A DNA stretch of 64,000 bases from Siphonodentalium dalli (taxonomy: Eukaryota > Mollusca > Scaphopoda > Gadilida > Siphonodentaliidae). The position numbers and the translations under genes are program-made. Location: NCBI GenBank assembly GCA_032622095.1, contig CP136064.1:258025863-258089862 (forward strand). Reading direction: 5' to 3'. Of this stretch, positions 11,831 to 23,271 are shown in pieces; position 1 is the first letter of the stretch, and every line of letters begins with the position of its first letter. The notes under the pieces are model-generated. The model did no database searches, had not been told where the DNA came from, and saw nothing but the letters and a program-made list of their open reading frames with translations.

Positions 11831-12861
11831 GCATGCATATTGATAAAATCAATGTTGAAAGGTTTGGCCTGAAAAGTATGGCATTTGAGAAGTTAATTAA
11901 GAATCTTCGAAAAATGTTCTTGTCAGCCTGTAATCGATTGCATGCATGATTGTGTTGTAACGGGCAGATCACGTGACGCCTTTGATAATAGTGGCTATGG
12001 AGAATCGCTTTTGTCATTGGATTTTCTAGAATATATTCCAAGCTTTCTTTAGCGGATAATTGATTGATTATGACATATGGTGTGTCTGCGTGATTCATAA
12101 AGCCTTAACGCGATCATTTGAAAAGTATAAAGAGCGTTCACTTACAGGTAAAAAATATTGATATTTTAGGGGCCAAATTGATATATCCACTAGGACTCAT
12201 TATACATTGCTATAAGCAACATTGATGAAAATTCGATAATATATGAGAATTAACAATATATGTCCGTCTACTGGCACATCGCTGTTAGGTGGAGATACCT
12301 CCACTATGTTTACACAGAGTGCATAGGTTAAAGTTATTATCAATTGTCCAAAAGAGCACCGTATTATCATAGTTATTCCTTTGAATGCATGTTTCTATCA
12401 ATTGTATTATACACAGGTCTTCTCAGCGGCAGTAATCAATATTATGGTATATTTTGATTGAAGCGCACAATATGTGCTTTTGAAATCTCTATAGATCAGA
12501 ATTTCAATTTGTTTGGTTATAACTCATTTCTCTATATGGTTCATGTGAAATATGATAACTCAGGAGTCAGGACCGTCAGGGACAGATAATTTGTTCCATA
12601 TTGTTGAAAAACACTATGCTTGATGGGTCCATGCATCGCAGGTATATGCTAATTGACACTCGTTGAGCGGACGCCTATTTCCAGACCATTGCAGACAAAA
12701 TTGATTTTCCATAACAATGTACCTGTTGCAAGCATGCACCTAATTAACGTGGGTAGAATTGATTTTTTTCCAGAATATATTAGTAAAAGGAATATATTAT
12801 ACAACTAGAAAAAAAATAGAAATTAGAAAAGGAGGGATTTATGTACAAAGAGGTCTTCACA
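11831..12861. other. Intergenic DNA, nothing recognised
   Basis: A 93-codon minus-strand frame at 11817-12098 has no recognisable domain and overlaps the end of the tandem repeat. Confidence 0.4.
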
Positions 12862-13066
12862 AAGACTATAGGGCCATATAAATACGTATACAAAAGGCCC
12901 ATCGTAAGACTATAGGGCCATATAAATAGGCGGACAAAGGGTCCCTCGTAATACAATAGGGCCATATAAATAGGCATACAAAGGGTCCCTCGTAAGACAA
13001 TAGGGCCATAGAAATAGGCGGACAAAGGGTCCCTCGTAAGACAATAGGGCCATAGAAATAGGCGGA
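12862..13066. repeat. 44-bp tandem repeat, about 4.7 copies
   Basis: Unit AAGACAATAGGGCCATATAAATAGGCGGACAAAGGGTCCCTCGT. The minus-strand frame across it is a by-product. Confidence 0.95.
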
Positions 13067-13169
13067 ACAATGGGAGGTGTTTAGGGATATTTAAAAGATA
13101 CGCCCCATGGTCCAGTCAGACGTCCTATCATCAATGACAAATCAAATAATTTAATTGAATTGTAGGACT

Positions 13170-14090
13170 TGTTTACTTTTAATTACAATATGTATGCAAT
13201 AAGGTGTATTTTGATGCTCACTGTGGATTGTTTACTTTCAGTTACAATATGGTATCTCTGAAGGTGTATTCTGATGGCTTCACTCTGATTTGTTTACTTT
13301 TAGTTACAATATGTTGTCTATGAAGGTGTATTCTGATGGCTTCACTCTGATTTGTTTACTTTTAGTTACAATATGTTGTCTCTGAATGTGTATTTTGATG
13401 GCTTCACTCTGATTTGTTTACTTTTAGTTACAATATGTTGTCTCTGAAGGTGTATTCTGATGGCTTCACTCTGATTTGTTTACTTTTAGTTACAATATGT
13501 TGTCTCTGAAGGTGTATTCTGATGGCTTCACTCTGATTTGTTTACTTTTAGTTAACAATATGTTGTCTCTGAAGGTGTATTCTGATGGCTTCACTCTGAT
13601 TTGTTTACTTTTAGTTACAATATGGTATCTCTGAAGGTGTATTCTGATGGCTTCACTCTGATTTGTTTACTTTTAGTTACAATATGTTGTCTCTGAAGGT
13701 GTATTCTGATGGCTTCACTCTGATTTGTTTACTTTCAGTTACAATATGGTATCTCTGAATGTGTATTCTGATGGCTTCACTCTGAATTGTTTACTTTTAG
13801 TTACAATATGTTGTCTCTGAAGGTGTATTTTGATGCTCACTGTGGATTGTTTACTTTCAGTTACAATATGGTATCTCTGAAGGTGTATTCTGATGGCTTC
13901 ACTCTGATTTGTTTACTTTTAGTTACAATATGTTGTCTCTGAAGGTGTATTCTGATGGCTTCACTCTGATTTGTTTACTTTTAGTTACAATATGTTGTCT
14001 CTGAATGTGTATTTTGATGGCTTCACTCTGATTTGTTTACTTTTAGTTACAATATGTTGTCTCTGAAGGTGTATTTTGATGACCTCACTG
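13170..14090. repeat. Satellite array, about 63-bp monomer with a 619-bp higher-order repeat
   Basis: About 14-15 near-identical copies of TTGTTTACTTTTAGTTACAATATGTTGTCTCTGAAGGTGTATTCTGATGGCTTCACTCTGA. The variant TGATGCTCAC occurs at 13212 and 13831, and GAATGTGTATTTTGATGG at 13384 and 14003, both 619 bp apart. A block of about ten monomers has therefore been duplicated as a unit. Confidence 0.95.
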
Positions 14091-14099
14091 TGGAACATG

Positions 14100-14828
14100 T
14101 CGTCGAGGAACCAGCATACTCGGTGCGTAATTAATGTAATATATGCAAATACTACAAATAATTATAAGGGGCAGAATTAGTTTCACCCAATGGCATGGGT
14201 GACCTCATGTTTATATAATATACTCTCCCCACACCAGGGAGTCGCCCGACTGTAGGAAATTTCACTTGTATCCATGTTTTATCACGCCCCCGTTGTTATG
14301 ATGCATTTAGGTTCAGCATAACCACAACTATTGAATACATATTATTGTGTACCACAATTTGAATACAAACTGGAACTAAATCTTGTTGGCATTGTCGCTA
14401 ACAGTGATGATGCATACAATACGTCAATGTGGTGATATCCCAAACATATTACCGACTTAACACACAGTTAATGGGTAAATTTACCCGACATAAAGGTGTG
14501 AAATAAATACAGAACACAACTTACGTCATAGTCTCAAATCTTGTATCGAACTCGTTGTGGGCTGTGCACAATTACATTTCTGTATCTTTGAGCCATCCGC
14601 AACTCAGTCCATAAAAGACCGTCGGTCAAGATGGACCATGTGTTCTGTCTATATCCCAAGTCGGCTATCCAAAACTGAAACTATTTTTCATATTTCTGAC
14701 TTAAAGGCATTGTTAGATTATCTTCAAGTGGTATAAAACTTGCCAAATGTTAGGGTCAAGCTATCTTCACTACTCTGAACCATCATTAATCCTTACATAC
14801 CTGGAGCTTCCTGAAATTGTGCGAAAAC
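14100..14828. other. Intergenic DNA, nothing recognised
   Basis: No coding signal. It precedes the DEG/ENaC exon and could be intron of that gene. Confidence 0.4.
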
Positions 14829-14980
14829 CCTGTGCCAGTGCAGTCTCTTATATATGCGAGTCTCCCATTGGCCTAACAATATTTACATTGACCTTGTGGG
14901 CCAGTGCATTATCTTATACATGCTAGGCGATCCACGTGAGAGACTCGATCGCATATATAAGAGAATGAACTGGCACATGT
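14829..14980. repeat. Fragments of a palindromic MITE family
   Basis: TGTGCCAGTGCAGTCTCTTATATATGCGAGTC (left) and GATCGCATATATAAGAGAATGAACTGGCACA (right) are inverted relatives. The same arm forms a perfect palindrome at 55553-55621, and a half-copy lies at about 58872-58900. A second pair, GGGCCAGTGCATTATCTTATACATGC, is internal. Confidence 0.65.
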
Positions 14981-15059
14981 CTTTAATACCTGGTTTAGAG
15001 ACTCTGACGATGATGATGTATTGAAAATAAACATGCTATGTTGCCTTACATGCTTACAG

Positions 15060-15239
15060 TGGCCACAACTCATCAGTGACGTAGGAGGACAATTTGGACT
15101 GTGGGCTGGACTTTCTATAATGTCCATATTCGAATGGGGAGAATTTGTTGCCGCTCTGACGAAACTGTGCTGCAGGAAAAAGTCTTCAGTCAGCGACACT
15201 CGTACAAAAAATCCAGCATGGCAAAATCCAGAAAAGTAA
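15060..15239 (+). CDS. DEG/ENaC-family sodium channel, last exon (copy 1)
   Basis: DEG/ENaC/ASC channels are trimeric, amiloride-sensitive cation channels of the plasma membrane. This exon encodes the start of the second membrane helix and the short cytoplasmic tail. It begins after a consensus acceptor (ATGCTTACAG, AG at 15058-15059) and reads WPQLISDVGGQFGLW, then AGLSIMSIFEW, to TAA at 15237-15239 (59 codons). The block around SDVGGQFGLW.GLS is the family's most conserved C-terminal signature, and the GLS triplet corresponds to the G/S-x-S selectivity filter. The tail is Cys/Lys-rich and ends with one NPAWQ unit. No upstream exon was recognised in the window, so this may be the 3' end of a gene with long introns or a duplicated exon fragment. 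An in-frame ATG at 15021 is inside the presumed intron. Confidence 0.75.
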   Translation, partial: WPQLISDVGGQFGLWAGLSIMSIFEWGEFVAALTKLCCRKKSSVSDTRTKNPAWQNPEK

Positions 15240-15299
15240 AGTAAAACAATGTGGGCTGGTACATGGAAACAACAAATATACGATGGCAACTGTATGGAA

Positions 15300-15857
15300 T
15301 ATAACATGAGAGAAGGCTATCGATAATTAACCCTTTCTGTACTAATAGAGGACCTCTATAATTAGTTGCAATTCCATACGAAATTTTATGCACTAAATTC
15401 GATCCGAACCGATCTTTAATCGAATTAAGTGGACGAGGTTAATACATTTTGTATAGAATTGCAACGAAATTGAGATACATTTTATCACATAAACACATTT
15501 TAGCAAGAAAAAACGATCTCGAAACAACGGCTGGGGTTAATACAAATTAATATTGATTTCCTTATCACAACCATTTGAAGAGGAAGTAAGGACACCTTAA
15601 AAAAAAAGGTTCAACCACCCTTGTCACCCATGTTTATCTCACAATCAACACCATATATAACCCAACACAAATCGAATATCATAATTATATTCTAATTAAC
15701 ATGATAATAAAGTTCCAGCATTGCCATTGGCATAATTGCGCTAAGCTCTTACGCCACTGCGCATGCCGATAATACACGTGTGTCTTACTAGTAAATATGA
15801 TACCGGGTTTTGGGGGCTGATTATGTGATAAAACTGTTTTCTGACATGAGGTATGCG
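15300..15857. other. Spacer between the two DEG/ENaC exon copies
   Basis: AT-rich DNA with no recognised gene. The duplication that produced the second exon copy starts close to its right end. Confidence 0.5.
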
Positions 15858-15923
15858 TGACAGATATTCTCTTATCTGACGATGATGATGTATTGAAAAT
15901 AAACATGCTATGTTGACTTACAG

Positions 15924-16124
15924 TGGCCACAACTCATCAGTGACGTAGGAGGACAATTTGGTCTGTGGTCAGTACTTTCTATAATGTCCACATTCGAATG
16001 GGGAAAATTTGTTGCCGCTCTAACGAAACTGTGCTGTAGGTCTTTAGTCATCGGCACTCATACCAAAAATCCAGCATGGCAAAATCCATCATGGCAAAAT
16101 CCAGCATGGCAAAATCCAGCATGA
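15924..16124 (+). CDS. DEG/ENaC-family last exon (copy 2), possibly degenerate
   Basis: A second copy of the exon at 15060, offset by 864 bp, with the same flank (GACGATGATGATGTATTGAAAATAAACATGCTATGTTG) and an acceptor at 15922-15923 (GACTTACAG). It reads WPQLISDVGGQFGLW, then SVLSIMSTFEW, to TGA at 16122-16124 (66 codons). Relative to copy 1 the selectivity-filter glycine is replaced (AGLS to SVLS), which should impair or alter conduction. The tail carries three to four NPAWQ/NPSWQ units from an expanded 15-bp minisatellite. It could be an alternative last exon or a relic. Confidence 0.65.
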   Translation, partial: WPQLISDVGGQFGLWSVLSIMSTFEWGKFVAALTKLCCRSLVIGTHTKNPAWQNPSWQNPAWQNPA

Positions 16125-16150
16125 CAAATTCCAGCATGGCAAAATCCAGA
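16069..16150 (+). repeat. 15-bp minisatellite
   Basis: Five to six copies of CCAGCATGGCAAAAT. Only one unit is present in exon copy 1, so the expansion followed the exon duplication. Confidence 0.85.
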
Positions 16151-16224
16151 AAGTAAAGCGAAAACAAGTGCAGGCTGATACATGGAAAACTGATATAGAA
16201 ACAAACAAGCCTGCAGATAGTGTG

Positions 16225-16614
16225 CCTGTCATTTGCAGAATGAGGTCCCCAGAGGGTGAATTTATTGATGATATCCCAACCAGCGGGCTAGAATCACCAA
16301 ATTCACCATCTGGGGACCTCATTCTGCATAGGCCTCATCTTCTGGGGAGTATATATAGTCTCATATTATCATTGGTTTTAGTTACTTTTTCCCTTCTGCG
16401 AAGTTTCTATATCCCCTAATTTGCAGAAAATTAAATGTATAATCGAGGTGACTAATGGGTGAACATCACCAACTTCAACTGGGGAAATTCAATCTGACCC
16501 TAGGTCTCCCGTAGCTGTTGAGGCTAAAGCAGAATGAGGTTCCAAGAGTTGTGAATTTGGTGACGCAGCCGCCATATACTATAATATAATGGGGGCCTCA
16601 TTCTGCAAAATGAC
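16225..16614 (+). mobile_element. MITE with about 24-bp terminal inverted repeats
   Basis: The left end TGTCATTTGCAGAATGAGGTCC and the right end GGCCTCATTCTGCAAAATGACA are inverted repeats. A second inverted pair (AGGTCCCCAGAGGGTGAATTT / AAATTCACCATCTGGGGACCT) lies just inside the left end. It has no coding capacity. Same family as 2210-2765. Confidence 0.75.
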
Positions 16615-16797
16615 AGATTGATGTTCGGGAATCATCTGGGGATCTAAGCAAGGGCAGAGCAACATTGCTCTTGTCTGAGATTATACGCAAAATGGGTCAT
16701 ACCAGGGCGTATTGCAACTTTGTTGTTGAATGTTTTCCCGTGGTATACTTCTTATGCATCCTCTTGATGTAATCAATTCCACAAATTTGTTATGTGT

Positions 16798-17524
16798 AAT
16801 CAACAAAAGGGACGCGAAACTAATCTATATGGCATGCGATGACGTTTCATGTAACTATGCGTTGTCGTTCGTTGGAAAAATATTGGAAGCCATAGTATGT
16901 GGAATGTAAACAGACGACAAACCGGAATTCAAAGGTCATCTGGCACTATTTCCTGGTATTAAAAGAACGTTTAATATCACAGTTTATAGAATGGAAATAT
17001 TGAATGGAATAAGGGTAGGATGATGTAATAAATTGTGATATTGTGTTCATTCCATAACAGGAAATAGTGTCAGGTGACCTTTGACTATGTTTACATTCCG
17101 TACACTACGACTCAAAATACTATAGCTTCCAATATTTTTTCCAACAAACTTTAATGTATGAAGACTTTGAAACGTTATTTAATTCTATATACGCCATTAA
17201 ATACGTCAAAGAGCCTTTAATTATTTGGGAATATTTCTTAAAGCGAGAAAACAACATTTTTGACTTTTTTGTCGTCTTTTTACATTCCGTACACTACATG
17301 TACGTCTCAAAATACTATGGCTTCCAATATTTTTCCAACAAACGTTAATGTATGAAGACTTTGAAACGTTATTTAATTATATATATGCCATTAAATACGC
17401 CAAAGAGTCTTTAATTATTTGGGACTATTTCTTAATGCTGGAAAACAACGCATACATTTATACATGAAATATCATCGCAGGTATTAAAGAATCCGATGTT
17501 AGTTTCACGTCCCATTTGTTGATT
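16798..17524. mobile_element. Foldback element with nested inverted and direct repeats
   Basis: The outer inverted repeat is AATCAACAAAAGGGACGCGAAACTA (16798-16822) against TAGTTTCACGTCCCATTTGTTGATT (17500-17524). Inside, AAAGGTCATCTGGCACTATTTCCTG pairs with CAGGAAATAGTGTCAGGTGACCTTT. A block starting at TACATTCCGTACACTAC and running through TGTATGAAGACTTTGAAACG is tandemly duplicated (17092-17270 and 17281-17455). No transposase. Confidence 0.7.
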
Positions 17525-17529
17525 CAGGC

Positions 17530-18409
17530 CTAAGTATATTTTATCGAGGTTTTTGGATCATGTTATTTCAGTGGAACCTAACGAATTTTGTAAATGGGAT
17601 GACGTTTACAATAACCAATATCCGAAAAAATCCGTTGTCAAAGCTGAAAACAATTTGAAATTCGATTGTTTCCGTTCTATATATAGGCCTACGATAATCG
17701 CACTATCGGCGGTGATACGAACTTCCCGCTCGTGTGGTAGCTACAGCGTCAATGTCACATTTTGAGCCATCGGAGTAACTCTGTCAAAAATTCGATCTGT
17801 TTCAGCGCGTCTAAAAATCTAATTTGAGTTCAATATCTTAACAAATGTAAGAGCAATCTATCGACATGGATTTCTATAGTAAATTCTTATTGTAATTTGG
17901 CGAACCCCTTAGGGTACAGAGTTTGATTGACGTGATGTTCACATTGTCCACATCAACGTTCTTCGATCGTTTGGCGCTAAACCAAGTTAAGTTTACGATG
18001 GATCAGGGCATCCGCAACTTGATAGTAATCGCTCTTTATTATTAACAGAGCTGTATACGTTGACCTCTCCAAGAGTTTGATCTCTGCAAATCACACCCAC
18101 AAAACACATAAATTTTCATCACGTATCTTCAGACGGCTGTATTTTCTAGATTAGATGCTTCAACGTATGGAGCTGCCGGATACATCGGTTGAACGGGGAC
18201 ATCATCGGCTACACGAAATATGAATTGAAATAGAACATTAATTCTGTGTCTTTCAACATTGATTAGAAAACAATATATATTAGAATGAAACTGTCTCATA
18301 TTGAATATAAGAAAGACTATTGGTTATCCTGGAAGCTCTGACGCCATCACGAACTTCGATACGTTCCCCCTCTAAATTAAGCAAACATAACTGTCCAAGA
18401 CGTTCCTCT
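17530..18409. other. Intergenic DNA, nothing recognised
   Basis: A 70-codon frame at 17553-17765 has no recognisable feature. This is the left flank of the palindromic element. Confidence 0.4.
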
Positions 18410-18415
18410 ACTGCA
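18410..18415. repeat. 6-bp target site duplication (ACTGCA), left
   Basis: ACTGCA precedes the left end of the element and is repeated at 33899-33904 directly after the right end. Six-base duplications are characteristic of Polinton/Maverick integration by a retroviral-type integrase. Confidence 0.85.
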
Positions 18416-18424
18416 AGTAGTATT

Positions 18425-18444
18425 GTCTACCCTTTCGGGTAGAC
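18425..18444. repeat. Terminal stem-loop of the palindromic element, left
   Basis: GTCTACCCTTTCGGGTAGAC, an 8-bp perfect stem with a TTTC loop, nine bases from the left end. The mirror copy is at 33870-33889. In protein-primed systems the ends carry the replication origin, so this may be part of it (inference). Confidence 0.7.
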
Positions 18445-18513
18445 GGTTTGATCATGATTTGCTCCCCTCCTGTTCCTGTGCCATCAGGGGATTATAGGTC
18501 ACGCCGCGTGGGT

Positions 18514-18815
18514 GTATATCGGTGAAGGTTATCGCCATAATAATCGTGGCGGGTACCACTAGGTCAAGGACGAACAAAATATTTCCGCAACAAGCGGGCT
18601 AAGGTTATCACGAGAATAGCGCGTGATCGGGGGGCCAGTACGTGTAGGTTATATATATCTATTCGGCGAAGGTTATCACCATAAACGACGCGCGTACATC
18701 TAGGTCCCGGGCAAACAATTCGGCCAAGGTTATCACGAGAATAGCGCGTCACGTGTATGTAACAAAATATTTCCACAACAAATCCGCGGGGCACGGAGCC
18801 AAGGTTTTAATGGGG
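18514..18815 (+). repeat. Subterminal iterated motif AAGGTTATC
   Basis: AAGGTTATCRCSAKA recurs near 18525, 18600, 18668 and 18729, with a decayed AAGGTTTTAATG near 18803. Two sites are followed by GAATAGCGCG. AAATATTTCC.CAACAA also occurs twice. Spacing of about 60-75 bp suggests protein-binding sites. All are mirrored at the other end (33500-33800). Confidence 0.7.
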
Positions 18816-19100
18816 TAGGGTATAACTGAACGATAAACGCGGTAGGGTTTGTACTACAACACCTGGTAAATAATTGTTAATTAGTAGTCACACAGATAGA
18901 CCATCAAACGCGAGGTATCCGTTAATTAGCCGACGTTTCTATTTTGAGTAAAACAATTTCGTTTAGTGTGTGTGTATCGGTTTGTGCGAGTTAATGGGGT
19001 AGTATAGGACTATAAAGATGTTCGGCTCACGAGAACAAATACTGTAACCGGCTGAAGCTATATCACTGACGCCCGTTTCGTTTGGTCTGACGCCAATAAA

Positions 19101-19135
19101 GAGGGCGGGTATATATGAAAGGCTCAGTATATAAA
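19101..19135 (+). promoter_or_regulatory. Predicted core promoter of the left-arm polymerase gene
   Basis: GGGCGGG at 19104-19110 is directly followed by TATATAT, and a second TATATAAA lies at 19128-19135. Downstream, a splice donor CAG|GTATGT occurs at 19284, so a 5' untranslated exon of roughly 19160-19283 is plausible. Transcript data would be needed to fix the start. Confidence 0.45.
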
Positions 19136-20405
19136 CGGCGGATGGTTACTGTTACACAATAACGGGAATATATTTCCAACTATATATATTCTAATATATA
19201 GTTATTTAGTTTTATTTGATAAAAGTTGGAGCACAATTGTTTTAAATCAGGAAGTATTCTATTAAGGATCAACACAAAACCAGGTATGTATATTTATATT
19301 TATTCAATTGTCTTTATTTCCAGAAGGCTTGTTCAATCATAGTTTTGAGAATATATACTTCAAACCACTGTTACAATCTTATTGGGGGGTATAAACTTAT
19401 AAATACACACGAGTATGGATAACTGACCTCTTTCACCCACAAACATAACTCTAGTAATAAGTTTCGAACAGCTTGTGTGGTCACACCAAATTTTAATCCC
19501 CAAGAATCCAGCTCACTCTGCAGATTTAGGGTTTGAATATTCCTCAGAGTCAGAGCCGAGTTGAATAAGTTTTAGAATTAGAAGTAGAAGAAGACTTGTC
19601 GTATCGCCTTTTGCGGATCCTGCTTGTTTCACCTTTTTTTTCTCGGTAGTACTAGGTAGGGCGTTATAAGCGGAAGGCAAGGGATCAATAGTAGAATTAA
19701 AACCGCTGGACGTTAATGGCAAGCTTTTATTAGTAGTAGATATCTGTCAGAAGTTCCTGGTAAACTCTCACTAGAAGTAGAAGGTGCAGTAAAGCTATAT
19801 GTATATGGCAAGCTGTCCGAAGTAATAGGGCACTAAATCCTCTACTAGAAATACAAGGTACTACAGATGTGTTGGAATGTGGCAGCAAGATCAGAGGAAT
19901 CCTCATCGCGGATTACTATACATACAAATACCTCTATAGTGCGGGTGGCAGAAGGTTATGAATTGTGATTATATATAGTGAACAGAGAAAATGCTGGCAC
20001 ACACCTATAAGTCTAACACCTATATAATTGCGATGGAAATATTACCAGGCAACATCTTATGTATGCTCCAGTCTATTTTAGTCTTAATTATCATTGTGTA
20101 CGTATCCCAGCTAATATATTGTAGAGTGAGGCGCAATGCCAAAAAATGTTGGCACTGACGACCAAAAGTCGAGCACCTAGATAATTGCCCGTATATACTG
20201 CCAGGTAACCGGCGTATGTATGCTATTTTAGTCTTAATTATCCTTATGCATGTATGTCGGGAGCCAATATATATATATATATATTGTAGCGGGTTTAGTC
20301 TACTTTCCTATGCAGGTAAACTAACACTACAGAGTTTGCAAAATCAGACGACAGAAATACGAGCTTTATTGTCAACAGGCGGAATTTCTAAACGGAAATA
20401 ACACA

Positions 20406-23240
20406 ATGGTATGTATAATTAAAAAAAAAAAAAAATATGTTGTAAAAAAAAAAAATTCAACTTTTTTTTTGCTTTTTCAAAAAAGTTTTTTTTTTTTTTT
20501 CAAAAAAAAAATTAAATTTTTTTTTTTTTCAAAAAGTTTTTTTTTTTTTTTTTTTCCTCAACAATATAGTCATGTGATATATCAAATTACTCGTCTCGAA
20601 GTATCGACTACAACGCAGCAACTTTTATCAAAATTGTATGTACCTATTTGGAATTAATTAAAGAAATGTTATAACACTATTTCCAAATGCTAGACGTTGG
20701 GGTTATATTACTCCCCTGTATCAAAGTGTTTTTATCTTTCTTTTTTTTTTACCTTCTTCTTCTTACTCCTTTTATTCCCTTTTAGGAAATCGACCGCGAC
20801 AATGTACCATCACCACCACCACCACTATTATCTTCTATTGTATCAAACACAAAGATATATCAAGAAAAATGTCCAAAGTGCGAATATATGTGCCAATCAA
20901 ATGTCGACAAGCTTAATCATGAAGATTTACATAGGACATTGGATAATATCTGCCAAACGTATTCCGTGAGTATTATCTTTGTATGTATAGTTGTATTTAT
21001 TATAAATAAATAAATTTCTAATTGTAGGGGAAATAAATTCTGTGGAAGTCAATTATTTATTTACTTCTATTTAAAGGTTACTCCCAGTGAATTCGCCTGC
21101 AGTCAGTGTGACAAGGTGTATACTCAGAAGAAAACCCTCTCTCGCCACCTGCGGGCACAACACGACGGTATTCAATACCCGTGTTCAAAATGCGGTAAAC
21201 TGTTCAAATACAGAAGCGATAGCGTGAAACACGAGAAGGTCTGCGCAAGTGTGTTCCAATATCACAAGGTACGTATGATATATGTTTAATGGTAAAAAAA
21301 AATAAAAAATTATCCTTTTGATGTAGGTATTATGTAACTATATACGACCTAGTATCAGTATTTTTTATTTATTTTCAGGAGGTCGTATTCGCCTGCGATC
21401 GGTGTGCCAAGGTGTTTACCCAAAAGAAAAACCTAACTCGTCACGAGCGGACGCAACACGACCATAATCAATACCCGTGCTCAAAATGTGGTAAAGTATA
21501 CAAATACAGAAGCGATAGGGTAAAACACGAGAAAGTATGCGCGGATATCCGCACCTCGTATTCGTGTTCAATATGTTCCAAATCGTTCGAAAATAAAAGC
21601 AACAAGAAGAGACACGAACTGATATGCGTCGGCACCGACCACGTGTGTGACGTTTGTCAAATGAGGTGTTCTACGGCGGGGGGACTCAAGACAACATCAC
21701 GACACTCATCAAAGACAACAGAAAAGAAAACGTAGCGATATAACTTATTCCGTATCGACCAAACGTCCTAAAAGAAAAGTATCAATAAATTGTTATTGCT
21801 GTCGGCAATGCACCGAAAAATTCCCTGATCGACACGAGTTATATCTGCACAGAAAAAATATACACTTTCAAACCGGAGGTGGTATACAGAAAACACCGTG
21901 GGGAGACCAACCACCGCCTTGGCGAGATAACACCGGAGCGAATGACTCTGATTTAGAAGAAGTGTATTTAGCTAATAGGGACACCATATTACAACAACAC
22001 AAAAAAGGAGCGATATATAACTTATACAATTTCCCACTAAGCAACGAGGTCACTATAAAAACACTGATCACTTGTATAAGAAAAATATATAAGGATAAGA
22101 AAAGCGCTATGCGTCTAAACCTAATGTTCGGAGTAATATTGAAGAACAAAGAAAATGGCAGATACCGCTACTACGCCCCGTATAAGAACAGCGCCGTATT
22201 TGATACACCGGTGTACCTTTCCAGGAGGGCGGATATCAGAAAGTTGAAATCCAGATTGAGTGAAATGGATATGACCGCAGTTCTCCTGAAATCGAGACCC
22301 GACACCGCCTGGGTTCCGGTGTTAATAACCAACGTAAATTTCGAGGTTTTCGGCTTGAACTATCCAGTAGGAAGAGGGGACGTCCCAGATTATCTCACGC
22401 GAAAGATGAGTATTCACACTCTAATCAACGATGTACGAGGCGGACGACGATACAACGACAACCTATGCGCTTTTCGCTGTATCGCGCTCCACAAAGGATA
22501 TAAACTTTATAATCTGGAAAATGCGACCAAGCAATATTTCAGCGAGTGGAAAAAGTATAAATCAATCGGCAAGCGATTCGACGGAGTATGCTTCGAAGAG
22601 TTTCCGGACATCGAAAAGTTGTTCAATCTAAACCTGGAGGCCTACAGTTTGAACGAAGAGGGTTTTGCCGTATCAGTGTACACGTCCAGGGGAAAGCACG
22701 ATACAACCCTATACGTCAATATTCACGAAAATCATATGATGTATATAAAGAATTTCCCTCAATATGCGAGCAAGTACCAATGCGTGAACTGCGATCGCCA
22801 CTTTCCGAAAGCTCGTGACTTACGACGACACCAAGTAATTTGCGTCAACCAGACGGAGTTCGTATACCCCGGTGGGTTTTACAAGGATTTCGAAAGCATC
22901 TTCGTCCAGTTGGAACAACAAGGCATACACGTACCGAAGAACGAGCGAATATACCCGTGGTTTATTTGTTTCGATTACGAGTCGCTGCTTCAAAAGGTGG
23001 ACAATGACAAGCCCGGTCAGAATCTGGAATGGATTCAGAAACACGTACCCGTAAGCGTGTCTATCTGCAGTAATATCGAAGGACATACCGAACCTTTCTG
23101 TATAGTGGAACCCGACACTAATACTCTGGTGGAATGTATGGTGGCTTCTATGTACGAGATATACGCGACCGTCTCTGAGTTGGCGGAGGATAAATGGGGT
23201 TGGGTGGTGCAAGAAATTAACGAGAAAATAAAGGTTGACA

Positions 23241-23271
<31 letters not shown>

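Noticed and set aside
12780-13070. 96-codon minus-strand frame with repeated residues
   Set aside because: Produced by the 44-bp tandem repeat.
19513-19722. 69-codon Ser/Leu-rich frame present in both arms (also 32593-32802)
   Set aside because: It has no ATG (TTG start) and no domain, and its conservation is explained by the arms being copies of one another.
21868-22149. 93-codon hydrophobic minus-strand frame, and its mirror at 30294-30575
   Set aside because: Antisense shadow of the polymerase gene.
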